Assembly (NCBI GenBank): GCA_022419385.1
Contig: JAJUBI010000001.1
Location: forward strand, 3,224,001 to 3,288,000
Origin: Paraconiothyrium sp. Pb-2020
Taxonomy: Eukaryota; Ascomycota; Dothideomycetes; Pleosporales; Didymosphaeriaceae
Direction of reading: 5' to 3'
DNA length: 64,000 nucleotides
The first letter of the stretch is position 1; the number at the start of each line of letters is the position of its first letter. Below are positions 1 through 11,279 of this stretch, piece by piece. Below the pieces are notes generated by a model. That model saw nothing but the letters and a program-made list of their open reading frames with translations. It ran no database searches and was not told the DNA's origin. Made by a program: the position numbers and the translations under genes.

Positions 1-30
1 CTCTGCGGGAAGCTACTGACATACGGCAAG

Positions 31-574
31 GTCAACCAACCTTGTGAAGATCGCAAGACAACACCAGCCTCATGCGAGTATAGTAGCAGATATAATGAAT
101 CTCCCACACCCACGGCACAGCTTCGACTTTGCCATTTCAATCGCAGTCATTCACCACATATCCACCCCAGAGCGGAGAGTAGAAGCCGTGAAAGCCATCC
201 TCGAGCTTCTGCGGCCGCCGTCAGCGGCTGAGCCGGCGGGTGGGGGCCGAGCCTTGATCTACGTGTGGGCGCTGGAGCAAAAGGACAGCAGGCGAGGCTG
301 GGACGAGGGGAATGAGCAAGACGTCATGGTGCCGTGGGTCATGCGGGCGAAGAAGGAGAAAGAAGCGAAGAAGAAGAAGGCGCGGGGATCTCAGGAAGCA
401 TCCGAGGAGGGCGAGCAGTCGTCTGAACAGCCTCAGGATAAGACGTTCCTGCGGTATTATCACTTGTATCGGAAAGGCGAGTTGGAGGAGATTATCGAAG
501 AGGCGGGTGGGGAGACGGTCGAGGCGGGGTATGACAAGGACAATTGGTGGGCGATTGTACGGCGGAAGTCATAG
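31..574 (+). CDS. TRM9: tRNA (carboxymethyluridine-34-5-O) methyltransferase, last exon (partial)
   Basis: C-terminal 180 residues of a class I SAM-dependent methyltransferase of the Trm9/ALKBH8 type. This enzyme, with Trm112, methylates carboxymethyluridine at the wobble base of certain tRNAs in the cytosol. Visible are the DIMNLP segment, the core FDFAISIAVIHH followed by ST..RR..A, a strand near IYVWALEQ, and the typical C-terminus F.RYYHLYRKGELEE with a final DNWWAIVRR. A lysine-rich, acidic insert (about residues 100-125) lies before it. The frame is closed upstream by a TGA at 17-19, and CTACTGAC at 13-20 followed by an AG at 29-30 looks like a branch site and acceptor. I therefore start this exon at 31; the first exon(s) with the SAM-binding glycine motif lie outside the window. 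It ends at TAG 572-574. The family call is firm; partner and substrate are family knowledge. Confidence 0.85.
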
Positions 575-1113
575 CGCGAGCGCTGAGCTGAAAGTATAAC
601 AATAATGATGATCTCGATCAAGCCGTCCTCGATGTTGATTTGTCTTGGTGAGACTGGACTGATCCGAGATAGGGTGTCCTGGTATGACCCCAGGAGGAAG
701 CCGTGACTTTCGAAGAGTATAGTCGCCGTCTAGCTGGGGCCGCGAGTGTCACGATTTGCTGAAATACTGTGAAGCCGAAACTTCATCAAAGTGGAATTCA
801 CAGGGACCTACCCTCTAGCAGCATTAGATACCTAGCGTCGCAAATACCTAGCGTCGTCAAAATGAGTTCCAGGCGAGATGCAAAAACGCATCAAACGAAA
901 ATTAGGGCCAAAGTAAGAAACGGCTAAGTGAAAAGGGGTCTCGTGGCGGGCGAAGAGGTTCACGGCTTGTCCAATGGAAGCAATGGGTAAAGATTTACCT
1001 CTGAGGTCCTCAAACTTACAATGACCGTAAGCCGGTGTTAAAGCTGTACAGACAATGCATGGTACATGTTCTATCCGGAACGATATTGGTCGGTAGTATT
1101 GACTACATGATGT
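575..1113. other. intergenic, between convergent TRM9 and RCE1
   Basis: No coding frame with family character on either strand. The tract holds the 3' ends of the two convergent genes. A short direct repeat of about 12 bases (TACCTAGCGTCG) occurs twice around 829-858. Confidence 0.6.
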
Positions 1114-2417
1114 CTATCTCTTTGGAGCACCGGGCAAAGCATGCGAGCTCTCCGTTAGTGGAAAAAGCTGCCAGTAGAACCCCACAGCGCCCACCACAAG
1201 GAGCACATAGTATGCCAGAGTCCATGCAGGTCCGTGTACATGTTCGTCATCAGGCTGTCCATCGCTTTTGCCTGGTGGTCCAATTGGCTCACCAGCTTGC
1301 ACACCCACCCTGCCGTAGAACCGCGGCAGGCCCATCCAGTTGCAGAAGCTATGGGCGAGTATGACCGAGTAGACGTTGCCTGTGCGTATAAAGACAAAGG
1401 CAGCGAAGAAGCCAAATAGCGATGTGTAGGTGAACTGGAAGAGCGAGCGCAGTACAGCGAGGAGCAGCGGGGTTTTGGGATGGGTCAAGCGGAACTCGTA
1501 GAGATGGTGGACGTGTGCGATGCCGAAGTAGAGCGGAGTCAGGAAGATGATCTTCTTTGAGGAGAAACCTGCCAGAACGTGAAGTGGGATGATCAATGCG
1601 CGCCATATGATTTCTTCGCTGACGGGACCCTATGCTGTTCAGTATACCGCATTTATCTGGGTGGAGCAATTGACGTACCACAACATAGTTCCTGTACCCA
1701 ATCCAGCTGCTGAGGGTTTGGTAGACATCTCTACCCCTCACCCAGTCTTTCCATGCCCCATCTACAATGCCATTTTCAAACAGTGGCCCCGCAAACAGTA
1801 TAGCCACGAGCAAGATGGTCTTTGCGGAATCAACGGGCGAGACAGGCCACACGCCGAGCAATCGGAGAATATCTGCCGCCGAAAGATCGCCAGTCCGGTA
1901 CAGCACGAGGACGGTCAAGGCTACACTAAGGATACTCGACGAGGTGACAGCTCTCACCCTCGCGCGTATGGAAGAGGGCGCATCGCGCGTCAGCTGGGGA
2001 GACGGGCGCGTAGCAGAGGACAGGTAGAAGGGCAACACGTAGACGACGGTAAAGAAGACCTGCAACTAGTCGTCAGTCGTGTGCAGTTTCCCTGAATATG
2101 CGGCGCACGATAGGCGGACGAGTATAGACATGGTGGGCGGGACGCACAGACAAGAGGGCCGCGGCGGTGGGAGAAACGGCGGGAGGCTTGGGAGCTGGCC
2201 ACACGTCAGACATGCTCGAGCGGTGCACACAGAATCTGAGGTTCTAGCGGAGGTGGTGGAGCGGGTGTGCACGGCGCGGGCGTCTAAATCGGCTGGTGGA
2301 GCAGGAGACGGGCGCGCGCAGGCCAATGGATAGCTACTCACCGCCTTTGAGGTGCTTCTCGTACATCCTCCCCAGCGCGCTGAAACTGTCTTTCCAGGAG
2401 CTGGGCGGCGGCGGCAT
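1114..2417 (-). CDS. RCE1: CAAX prenyl protease 2 (Rce1 family)
   Basis: ER membrane endopeptidase that removes the last three residues of prenylated CAAX proteins such as Ras. Four exons: 2417-2342, 2194-2148, 2059-1679 and 1629-1114, with introns 2195-2341, 2060-2147 and 1630-1678; total 339 aa. Junctions restore continuous family sequence: AAALLS joins VFFTVVYVLPFYL, and YRNYVV joins GPVSEEIIWR. The EExxxR catalytic motif (SEEIIWRA), the FGIAHVHH histidine motif and the later HSFCNWMGLP motif of the CPBP/ABI family are all present and ordered as usual. Several hydrophobic helices span the protein. The start ATG at 2417 opens with MPPPPSSWKDS and is followed by a canonical GTGAGT donor. It converges on TRM9. 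Family and catalytic residues are clear from sequence; the ER location is family knowledge. Confidence 0.9.
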
Positions 2418-3329
2418 TTTGAGGTCTGGTGAACAAAGCGCTGGGGTGGAGCTGCTAAGGAACCATGGTGGTGTTCTTTAAGGGAACGACGAGCCCCGCG
2501 GTTCTTGCTATTGTTGAAGAATACGAGATCGATAGCCGCCCGCCCGCCTGCAAACACAGCAAACATCGAGTCCCATCAGGATCTATTATTTTCCGCTCCG
2601 TCCGTTCCACCGCCTCGCTCCATCGCTGATCCCGGCCCCCGGAGCGGCGAACCACGAGCAACGGCCCCCTGCATCGTGCGCCAAAACCGTCGACCAGGCC
2701 GCTCCACGCCCAGTGCTGGGGACGTCAGTGGCCCTCCCGTTTGATTGCAACGCCCACCAACGCGTCGCGACGACTCTATCGATTCGCGATAAGGGGCGCA
2801 TAGCTGGGGGTGAGGGGAGTCCTGGGTCAAATCACCAGCCCGAACGGTGTTCAGACCACAGTCTCCGCAGGCCAGAAGGGAGATCCTAAGACAGCCATCA
2901 TCATACGGCATCGCCAGGCCGACGAGAGTCGCGTCTACCACATCCGTGCCCTGCCGCCGTCGACGTGCGCTGGCATTATTGGATCAAGGCACGTACAGAA
3001 GCGAGCTGCACCTGCAGCAGCTACCGCGACGAGCCCGCGCCCTCCTGTTAAGATTTCAGCAGGCGCTGCCCACTCCGTGGCCTTGCCGTCCGAATTTCCC
3101 AAACCTTTAATGCCATCACGGCCCCAAATCGTCACTCTTTTCGATTTTTGACATGTCTGTATAGCTTCTTGTCGCTCTTTGCAGCTCTCGTTTTCTCCCA
3201 TTCCTTGTTTCCTCGTTTTGTCGCATCTCCTACCAGTCTTAATGAGCTGTCTCACTTCGACATTTGATAAACCAGCCTCGCCATCACTATTTGGATTCTC
3301 CAGGCCGCACTACCACCAGCCATCGAAGC
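2418..3329. other. divergent promoter region between RCE1 and the serine-rich gene
   Basis: About 0.9 kb between two divergently transcribed genes. The right part (roughly 3150-3260) is pyrimidine-rich (CTTGTCGCTCTTTGCAG and similar), as in many fungal 5' leaders. Several short overlapping open frames exist but none looks coding. Confidence 0.55.
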
Positions 3330-5562
3330 ATGTCGGCCTCGGCCAGCCGGCGCAACTCTGCCTCAGACAATGCCGTTTCGTCTCCACTTGCGCGCGCTCC
3401 CAAGTTTTCACCACCGTCGTCGAGGACCGTCTCTCCCATCCGCAGACCTCTGCACGAACGTTCAAACTCGCAAACCAATCAGTATGCCGGGCCCACCATC
3501 AGGATAGTTGAAGACCAAGGATCAGATGTCTATTCGAAGAACCCATTTCCCAGCCAGTCCTCTCAAATATTACCGCCTCGTAAGAAGCCAGGGTATGCGT
3601 TCGAACGCAGGGGGTCTCGCGTTTCAGATACGGTCGCAAAGATTGAAGCAACCCAGCACGCAGGCCACACCCTGGTGCCCAAGCCATTGGACTCTAAGAA
3701 TGTCAGACACTCGACGTCCACTAACACGTCAGACGCGGACACTATTGTGGCCTCTTCATTTTCGCCGTTGTCCAGTCGCTTCTCCCAAGGCAGCACAGCC
3801 CGGTCGTCGCCGACGCCTGACCTCTCATTTAAAAACGAAAAGGACTTCGAGGTACTTCAGGAAGTTCCCTCTTCGCCGCTCAGGTCGACCATCCGGGCTG
3901 TCCCTCCTTCAACTTCGTCCAGTTCCGAAGCGCCGTCCGACGGCCACGCATTGACAGAACGCGCATCTGCAGCATCGCTTGCCTCGACCGACAGCGAGGA
4001 ATCATTGGTGCAGAACAACGCAAATCGCAACAGAGTCTCCTCCATCGTCAGCGTCGCCACCCTCCCAGGGAATCCTCACAAACATACACGATCATCTGGA
4101 ACCAACCATCAGAAGCAGGCTTCGACTAGTACTACTGCAGCAGCACAGCGGCCGACATCAAAGGCCTCTACACACTCTTTTGCCTATACAGACTATTCTT
4201 ACAACAGTGAACGCCCACGTTCCGCCTCACAACCCGTGCCGACTATTCATGAAGCACAAACAGCAACCGTCGCATCCGGAGTACAAGTTAACTACCCAGT
4301 TATACGCGCGCCTTCTGCTTCCAGCTTATGGGCTTCGTCGCAAGAACTTCCGACCATCACGTCACGAATGAACCCCCCGCGGACTCAGGTGCACCAGTGG
4401 AGCTCACAGCTTTCAACCATCGCATCGGAGTCTGAGCGCGGCTCTCGGTCAATTGAGCGTGCTTCACGGTCCTTGAGCGCACGATCGCAATCGCAATCGC
4501 AAGATGATTATCCGGCAACGGGCAGAGCGGTCATTCCGCGTAGGAGGCAGACTGTTAGCAGTGTCTCCTCGTCCGACAATATTTCCTCGAACCTCACGGA
4601 ATCGTCGGTCGCCGTCCCGTTACCACTATTCTCCCCCATAACTGGACCTTCGAATGACGATCGCCACTCCGATTCCGACTCCAATTTTGGAGAGCGACAT
4701 GATACCATCTCGCCACTCCAGTCGCCTCCGCTGAAGATGAAGACATCGTTCATACGGAGATGGGATAGCGATTCGCGATCGACAACTTCTTCCAGGCCGA
4801 GCTCGTCGCAGTCCGATTTGTCAACATTCATCGCCAATACAATCCCAACATGGGCCAGGTATGAACAGCATGTGACTGATCTTGTACTAGGGCTAATCAG
4901 AGAACAGAGTGTACTACAGGCGCGGCGAGCGCACGTCCATGGGTGCACCAGAATCTGCCTCAGAATCCTCTACCAGTCTCCGGTTACCGACATCTCAAAG
5001 CGGAAGGACCGATACCCCGTCCGAGGGGAATCTCCCATTCAGCATATACAATCCGCGAAGGAGAGCGCACCAACGTGTGTCGGGGGCGGAAACTGCGTCC
5101 ATATCCGAAGGTCCCATCGAGCAAGACGTCTACGTAGTTGGAGGCCCCCGACGGCACGTCTTGGAGCAGTTCACTCCGCGTCTGCGACCAGACCATCGAA
5201 GCCAAGCCCAGCTCAGCGCGTGGAAAGCCCCATCTTTCGACGAGAACTTTGGGGCCGCACTTTTCAGCCGTCAAAACAGGCAGATCGTATTTTTCTCCTT
5301 GGGCTTTATCTTCCCACTCGCCTGGATGATCGCATCTGTCCTACCTCTACCCCCAGACCCCAAAGAGGTCCAAGGCGCAACCGCAAGCGAATTGGACCTG
5401 GAGCAACGCTTTGATAACCAATTCGGCCCCGTCATCGACAAATCCTATCAAAAGGCCAATTGGTGGCGCAACCTAAACCGCGTCATGTCCGGAGTCGGCA
5501 CGCTTCTCATCGGCGTGATAATAGCGCTCGCCATACTCGCCTCCAGGATGTCCGAGTCCTGA
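3330..5562 (+). CDS. serine-rich fungal membrane protein, two C-terminal TM segments
   Basis: 727-residue protein from exons 3330-4858 and 4908-5562; the 49-bp intron 4859-4907 joins PTWAR to VYYRRGERTSM. The first two thirds are low-complexity and Ser/Thr-rich with many SxS and RxxS sites, probably disordered and phosphorylated. A conserved block follows (WARVYYRRGER, then PRRHVLEQFTPRLRPD and W.AP). The end carries two hydrophobic stretches, QIVFFSLGFIFPLAWMIASV and GVGTLLIGVIIALAILAS, separated by about 60 residues. I recognise the arrangement as a conserved ascomycete 'serine-rich protein' of unknown function. The open frame extends upstream to 3264 but lacks an ATG there; ATG 3330 (MSASASRRNSASD) is the first in frame. 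Membrane topology is inferred; no enzymatic motif is seen. Confidence 0.8.
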
Positions 5563-6177
5563 CCAACACCATACTACACCGTTTTTCATACCAGCCTGCT
5601 TCGCGCTGCGCTTCACATGTCTACACGACTTGTTCACATAATGCCTTTTCATGACTACATCACGCCACTTATGTTTGTTTTTAATCACGTTTTCCTACAA
5701 GCTGCTACCTAGCTAGCTACCACGATATGACGCTCGTACTGCGCAGCCCGTGTACAATAGCACCCACCACCACCATTCTTTTCTGTTCATCTAGACACCC
5801 CCACCAGTGGCCTTTTGCGTTCTAGCGTTCTGGACGGCATTGCATACCCAGCGGGCGTTTTTTCTTTCTGCTTCTTGATTCGAGATCAGATGCGCATGGC
5901 GATGTGTATTTATCACTTCTGCGAGGGGGGTTTGGCATTTGGGGAGGAGGGGGGAGAGCACCGGGTGGATAGGCGCGACGGCGATAATGTCTGAATCGTT
6001 CATCGATGGGAGACGGATGGGACGGGGGGATTGGATTTACGATATGCGATTGTAATTGTAGATAGGAAGCGCTTCGCTTGAGAGACTCGGCTCACTCGAG
6101 CTGAGGACAGGGCGAAGCGGATATTAAACACGATTGTTCTTTCATTATGCCTTTTTTGTGAAGTGAAGGTACGGGAT
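5563..6177. other. intergenic
   Basis: 3' flank of the serine-rich gene. G-rich and pyrimidine-rich stretches only; no coding signal seen. Confidence 0.5.
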
Positions 6178-6837
6178 TCATTTACGAGGCGGGAGATTGC
6201 CTATATCGTTGCTAGGTGTGGTGCAGTGGAGATGGGGCGACGGCCACGAGAGCAGGGATGGGGCTGTCTTGCGAGGGAATGGGGCTGGCGGTGTCGAGGG
6301 AGGAGGTAGGGCTGTGAGTGTTGGCGGGGTGGAAAATGTCGGCGGAGGATTGGCAAGGATGAAGTAGATGAATAAGTGGGTGAGGTGAGTGGGTGGCGGT
6401 GGGGGTGTACAATGGGTCATATGCGGTTCTGAGGGGGAGATGGTGCGGTGATGTTTGTCGAAGTAGATGGATGCTGGGGTGGGAGTGGTGAGGGGTTTGG
6501 GATGTGTGCTTGCACTTTGGCGGTGAGAGGGTTGTAGTGTGGAAGATGCAGCGCTGATCTTGGAATATGTATATAGCAAGATAGGGAGAAGGAGGATGGT
6601 GGGAAGGGTGGAGATGAGATGGTAAGATAGTGTTTTCTCTTTAGCTTCACGTTCACGTTCACGTTCACGTTCACGTTCACTTTCACTTTCACTTTCACTT
6701 TTACTTTCACTTTCACTTTTACTTTCACTTTCATTATACTCGCTAGCGTACTTTCTGCGTTTGCAGGCCAAGTTATTGGACCTAGAAGCTACAGAACGAA
6801 GTACTGTACACGACACTCCGAGACAAGCCATACACAC
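6178..6837 (-). CDS. doubtful hypothetical ORF with Ser-Glu/Arg-Glu dipeptide repeats
   Basis: Single open frame of 219 codons with no family I recognise. A hexanucleotide microsatellite runs through it in frame and gives alternating SE, SK and RE dipeptides (about residues 35-65). After it comes one hydrophobic stretch (STLPTILLLPILLYTYSKIS) and a proline/threonine-rich tail. A six-base repeat keeps every frame open, so length alone is weak evidence. The second minus frame (6417-6734) is also open through the repeat as a VK/VN polymer. It may be a real small membrane protein or merely an open frame created by the repeat. Confidence 0.25.
   Translation of the reverse strand: MCMACLGVSCTVLRSVASRSNNLACKRRKYASEYNESESKSESESKSESESESEREREREREREAKEKTLSYHLISTLPTILLLPILLYTYSKISAASSTLQPSHRQSASTHPKPLTTPTPASIYFDKHHRTISPSEPHMTHCTPPPPPTHLTHLFIYFILANPPPTFSTPPTLTALPPPSTPPAPFPRKTAPSLLSWPSPHLHCTTPSNDIGNLPPRK
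6646..6734. repeat. hexanucleotide microsatellite (TTCACG)n/(TTTCAC)n
   Basis: About 90 bp of six-base repeats: first several copies of TTCACG, then TTTCAC with occasional TTTTAC variants. The switch in unit half way suggests that a point variant spread by slippage. It lies inside the doubtful minus-strand ORF. Confidence 0.9.
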
Positions 6838-6999
6838 TTCCTAGTGGATTGCCTCCAAGACCTGCAGCTTCTCTCTATACCGGCTCAATTACTTAACGGA
6901 GACATGGCTGTATTGAACCTAAAAAGTCCGTGATCATTTCGCGCGGTTGAGTATGTCTAACACTGCGTAGTAGTCAAGTTTCCGACGACGACAACTACA

Positions 7000-7398
7000 A
7001 TGTCCGACCAAACCTTCAAGAAGCAAGCGGATCTTGTCAAGGCGGACGTCCAAGATCAGGGTGCTGATGCAGCTGACGATGGGAATCACGAGGACGCGCA
7101 GGCTGGGGAAGAGAAGGGTCATGAGGCCGGATTCCTCTTCTGTGGCATGCATGTAGTACCCATTAAAGACAGTGAGCTCAAGGGTCCTCGTTATGAATTC
7201 ACAGAGGCCCAGGAGGAGGCTCTATATGCTCATGCCGAGTGGCTCGCAGAGCAAGAGTTCATCGAATTGGGGATGTCAGCCGACGTGGACGAGGAGAGCG
7301 AGGAAGACGAGGAAGAGGAAGAGGATGGAATGGAGGAAGATGAGGAGGATGACAGCATGGACGAGATGGACGAGGATGACGATGAGGAAGAGGATTGA
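7000..7398 (+). CDS. small acidic hypothetical protein
   Basis: Uninterrupted 132-codon frame with ATG in the context TACAATGTCC. The N-terminal half is mixed (MSDQTFKKQADLVK, then GFLFCGMHVVPIKD and a predicted helix EAQEEALYAHAEWLAEQEFIELG). The last 45 residues are almost pure Asp/Glu with a few Met and Ser. The middle part looks like real protein rather than repeat translation, because it has mixed composition and amphipathic helices. I do not recognise a family; acidic tails like this occur on histone- or ribosome-binding proteins, but nothing here shows that function. Confidence 0.5.
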   Translation: MSDQTFKKQADLVKADVQDQGADAADDGNHEDAQAGEEKGHEAGFLFCGMHVVPIKDSELKGPRYEFTEAQEEALYAHAEWLAEQEFIELGMSADVDEESEEDEEEEEDGMEEDEEDDSMDEMDEDDDEEED

Positions 7399-8193
7399 GG
7401 CCCTGTACGGTGAGGAGATCTCCTTTACATTCTATGTGCCTACTGCTAATGTTGGGATGGACAGTGGACTCTTCTTGTGTGCGGTGAGCACAGATTAAGA
7501 TCTAGGAGAGAAATGTGAGAGACATGGCATATGCATGCGCAGCAACGCATACTATGGATACATGGGTAACGGATTATGACCCCCAAAGAGATAGTAGGCG
7601 TCCTACTTGGACAGTGAAGCTTGTTTTGGCGTCAGTCCATATAAGCGCTCACCAATCAAAAAGTTGAATACAGTCTGTCTTGTCTATGCACACTCGATAC
7701 CCAGTTCTATATCTCTTGTCGCGATACGGTAGAGTGCCTGGAAAAATATTTTGGTGCCCACATGGTGCTTTGCATTGTACCGACAGCGCGCACATTGCTC
7801 GTCAGCTTCTGCTCTGTTCCCGCCATTGTTGAGCTCATCACAACGGTCCGTATATTGTTAGTCGCGCACCGTGGGTTGTGGACTGTGGCTGAACCCTCAT
7901 GTATCCAAGCGGTAAAGCTTGGAGTCATCCACCCTCACAGAAAGAGTCACCGAAGTCTGCGTGGCGCAGGCACAGCGCGCTCAGAATGATTCATACGCGC
8001 TAAACGCTTGCGGATGTGAGGGGCCGCCGAACGCCCCTCCCGAAAGTCATTTGAAAAGCAAGCCTTCACACGACATTTTGCGCACATCGAGCTCTCAAGC
8101 TTCACAGCGACAACACACCTGCTTTTCTAGTCTTACACCCACTACCGCCCTTCTCCCACGAATCCACAGCTACTGAACCGATAATTGAATATT
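7399..8193. other. intergenic / TIF6 promoter
   Basis: No convincing frame. The last 150 bases before TIF6 are C/T-rich (for example CACTACCGCCCTTCTCCC), as expected of a strongly expressed fungal gene leader. Confidence 0.5.
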
Positions 8194-9214
8194 ATGGCGG
8201 TCCGCGCTCAGTTTGAGAATTCCAACGAGTAGGTTTGCCCCGCTGGAGCTTAGAGGACTGCGAACACAAGGGAGCAGCTGGCGGGTAGATTTGTGCTGAC
8301 AATTATGTGTAGGGTTGGCGTGTTTTCCACTCTTACAAATGCGTATGCGATTGTTGCAGTCGGAGCTTCAGAGAACTTCTACAGGTGCGTTGGAGCGCCT
8401 GCACTAGCCAGACTTTGTCTACAGCTGGTCGCGAAGGCAGACTCGAGGCAATGGTTGAATACTAATATACGCGCGACAGTGTTTTCGAAGCCGAACTCCA
8501 AGACGTTATACCTATTTGCCATGCTACGATAGCAGGCACCAGGATAGTCGGTCGATTGACCGCAGGGTGCGTTCGCACGCGAGCTTTTCGTAACATTCAG
8601 CTTAATGTTCTTTAGCAACAAGAAAGGCCTTCTCGTCCCTACTACGACCACCGATCAAGAACTCCAACATCTTCGCAACTCGATTCCTGACGAAGTCAAA
8701 ATCCAGCGAATAGAAGAGCGTCTCTCTGCGCTCGGAAACGTAATATGCTGCAACGACCACGTCGCACTCGTACATCCGGATATTGAGCGCGAGACCGAGG
8801 AGATAATAGCAGACGTGCTGGGCGTGGAGGTGTTCAGGCAGACGATCGCGGACAATGTGTTGACGGGTAGTTACATGGCGTTGAGCAACCAGGGCGGCAT
8901 TGTGCACCCGAAGACGAGCATCCAGGACCAGGACGAGCTGAGTAGCTTGTTGCAGGTGCCGCTTGTGGCGGGCAGTGTGAACCGCGGTAGTGCGGTGGTG
9001 GGCGCGGGTATGGTGGTCAACGACTGGATGGCTGTGACAGGTGAGTTCATCTTAGAGAACATTACGATAACGGGATACTAACATTCGTCAAGGGCTTGAC
9101 ACTACGGCAACGGAGCTTTCAGTCGTCGAGTCTGTCTTCAGGTTAGGAGAGGGCAACGGTCCCAGCGCCATCAACACCACACACAAGGATGCGATGGTGG
9201 AGTCCTTCTACTAA
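8194..9214 (+). CDS. TIF6: eukaryotic translation initiation factor 6
   Basis: eIF6 binds the 60S subunit, prevents premature joining with 40S, and is needed for nucleolar 60S biogenesis. Five exons: 8194-8228, 8313-8384, 8480-8566, 8616-9040 and 9093-9214, giving 246 aa, the usual family length. All donors are GTRNGT-like (GTAGGT, GTGCGT, GTGAGT), and the last intron has an ACTAAC branch site. The protein begins MAVRAQFENSNEVGVF and includes ENFYSVFEAELQD, GTRIVGRLTAGNKKGLLVP, the repeated pentein-fold segments (SIPDEVKIQRIEERLSALGN, ALVHPDIE) and the C-terminal VVESVFRLGEGN. It ends VESFY. No irregularity was found, so this gene serves as a frame-intact reference for the window. Confidence 0.97.
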
Positions 9215-9940
9215 ATTGGTTATCTGGTTGGCAAAGAGCTTGGCTATTTGGTACAAAGTCCTCAGTCGCTTTCAGGAGTTCGCGATATGTAGTGAGGCAC
9301 GGAATAGGGCGTCTTGAGGAAAGGCATATGAGGCTTGCTATGCTTCGACGTCCTTTTGGTGTAAAGAATGCATTGATACCACACCGCCAGCACTTGTGCG
9401 CTTGAATGTTGCAGTGGGACGTGATTGCATACAATAACTTTTGGAACAATAGCATGCCATTTCAGGGTCAAGTTCCTACAGATACTGGCTTTCGATAGCG
9501 ATGTATGCGAAAGCAGAATGAATGCCCACTCAGGGCAACATGCAGAAATGTTGGCACGTTGAATTTAGGCTCATTTACGTGGCCCAACTCGCTCCACCAT
9601 GACATTCAAGTTGTGATTCAATCTTGTATGGTTGACGTTCATACTTAGGCGAGAGGCTGTATGCTGTGGGACCGCGGCGTGCATCCCCGCCATGTGAGTC
9701 TGTAGGGCTGAAGGCGGTGAAAGCGATCGCCGCGGCTTGGCACTGACGCCAAACTTCCTGGATCCTGTGCGCCTTCACAGCAGACACTCTCAAAGCCGAT
9801 AGCAAACCGTCCTTCTCCACTCGTCTCTGCCACAGTCGCTTCCTTTCTCAAGAGTTCACCAGCCTGGTATCTCTCAAGGACTGGAGCCTGGAACAGGCCT
9901 CCAACTCAAAAACAACGACTCCCCGCGCCGCACGCCGACC
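9215..9940. other. intergenic between two co-directional genes
   Basis: Terminator side of TIF6 and promoter of the ESS-2 homologue. No coding signal seen on either strand. Confidence 0.5.
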
Positions 9941-11279
9941 ATGTCACAACCACAGTCCAAAGCACTCGCTAAGCGAGATGCGTCTACCGCTCTCATGCCA
10001 CCTCCTCCCGCGCCGAAAAGAATAAAGAGGCCTTCTGTTGTTCTTGACGAAGACACATACACGTCCGCCATTTCCCATATCATTCGCCGCGACTACTTTC
10101 CTGGTCTATCCGAGACGGATGCCCAGCGCGAATACTTGAGCGCACTGGATAGCAAAGACAAAGGATGGATAAGAGAAGCAGGCAAGAAGCTGACGGAGGT
10201 CATGACGCCCGTTCCTGGTAGGAGAGCGAGGGCAACGAGGTTCGAGAGCAAAGGTGCGGATGGAGGACGAACGCCAAGTGTATGGGGTGCAGACACACCG
10301 CGGACGCAAACTGGTGATGAGGAAAAAGAAGAGGATGAGGAAGGCCTGGGGAAACTGGACCATGTAGACCTGGACATGGGTCTGGGAGCCTTCCAGGCAA
10401 AGTACACATCCGAAGACCAAGAAAGCTTCAACCAGATCCTCGACCGCGCGAACAAAAAGCGCTTTGAGAAGAACGCCTGGATCCGCGACGGCAACAAGTA
10501 CGCCTCCAAACAGCGCCTCGCGCAGCAGAAAGTGCTCGAAGCGCGCAAGCCTTCCACCGACCTCATCGTCCGCCCAAGCCAGGACCTCGACGTCGACCGC
10601 CCCGCAGCTCCAAACTCCCACAAACACACTGCTTTCAACACCCTCATGTTCGAGCCCGACAGCATAGAACCCTGGGCACCTACCCGCGCCCAGCGCGCCG
10701 AAGACGCCTCCCTCGCACCACCCAAGCGCGTCCTCCACCACAACACCCGCCTCCCCATCGAAGACACCGAGCCCAAACGTCCACCCAGCCCCACAATGTC
10801 CTCCGTCCGCGACGCCATCGCAGGCCGCCCGCGCCTCACCGCCAGCGAGGCCGGCTACACAGGCAACGAGACGCCCCGCGTAAACGGCTACGCCTTCGTC
10901 GACGCACGCCCCCCCTCCGACGACGAAGAAGAAGAAGCCCCCACAGACCTCCTCGAGCGCTTCGGCGCAAAAGGCAGCTCCGCCACCCCGTTTACCATGC
11001 ACGAGTCCACCGCGCGCGAGAAACTGCACCACAAGATGTCGACAAGATAGCGTCGTCGCGGCGGCCTGAGAACACAGCTTCAACTACGGGTACAAGCAGC
11101 ATAGGACAGGGGCTGGGCATCTTCAAGGGCGAGGCGAAGACGCCGCGGTTCTTGTCGGCGCCGACGCCGGCGATGCGCGCGGGATGACGCCCGGGGGTGG
11201 AGGGAGGAATGCGGGGGGTTTGACGCCTGCGGCGCAGAGGCTGTTTGAGAGGGTGGGAAGTACGCCTAGGGGAGGGTGA
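9941..11279 (+). CDS. ESS-2/DGCR14/Bis1 splicing-factor homologue, frame-disrupted C-terminus
   Basis: Nuclear spliceosome-associated protein of the Es2 family. The open frame 9941-11050 codes 369 aa: VVLDEDTYTSAISHIIRRDYFPGL, the family's N-terminal signature; an ALDSKDKGWIREAGKKL helix; the SFNQILDRANKKRFEKNAWI block; then EPWAPTRAQRAED and the acidic segment DDEEEEAPTDLLERFG. The frame stops at a TAG just after HHKMSTR. Read one base over, DKIASSRRPENT to FLSAPTPAMRAG follows without a break. After a second single-base shift near 11180, MTPGGGGRNAGGLTPAAQRL continues to a TGA at 11277-11279. These segments match the expected conserved tail (TPAAQRL..R.GSTPRGG). I therefore extend the gene to 11279 and regard two missing bases, near 11036-11040 and 11180-11184, as sequence error or mutation. 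The first 369 residues are certain; the tail is inferred. Confidence 0.8.

Noticed and set aside
10106..11083. 325-codon open frame on the minus strand, antisense to the ESS-2 gene
   Set aside because: Shadow of a C-ending-codon gene; Val/Gly/Cys-rich composition without motifs, while the plus strand carries a recognisable protein.
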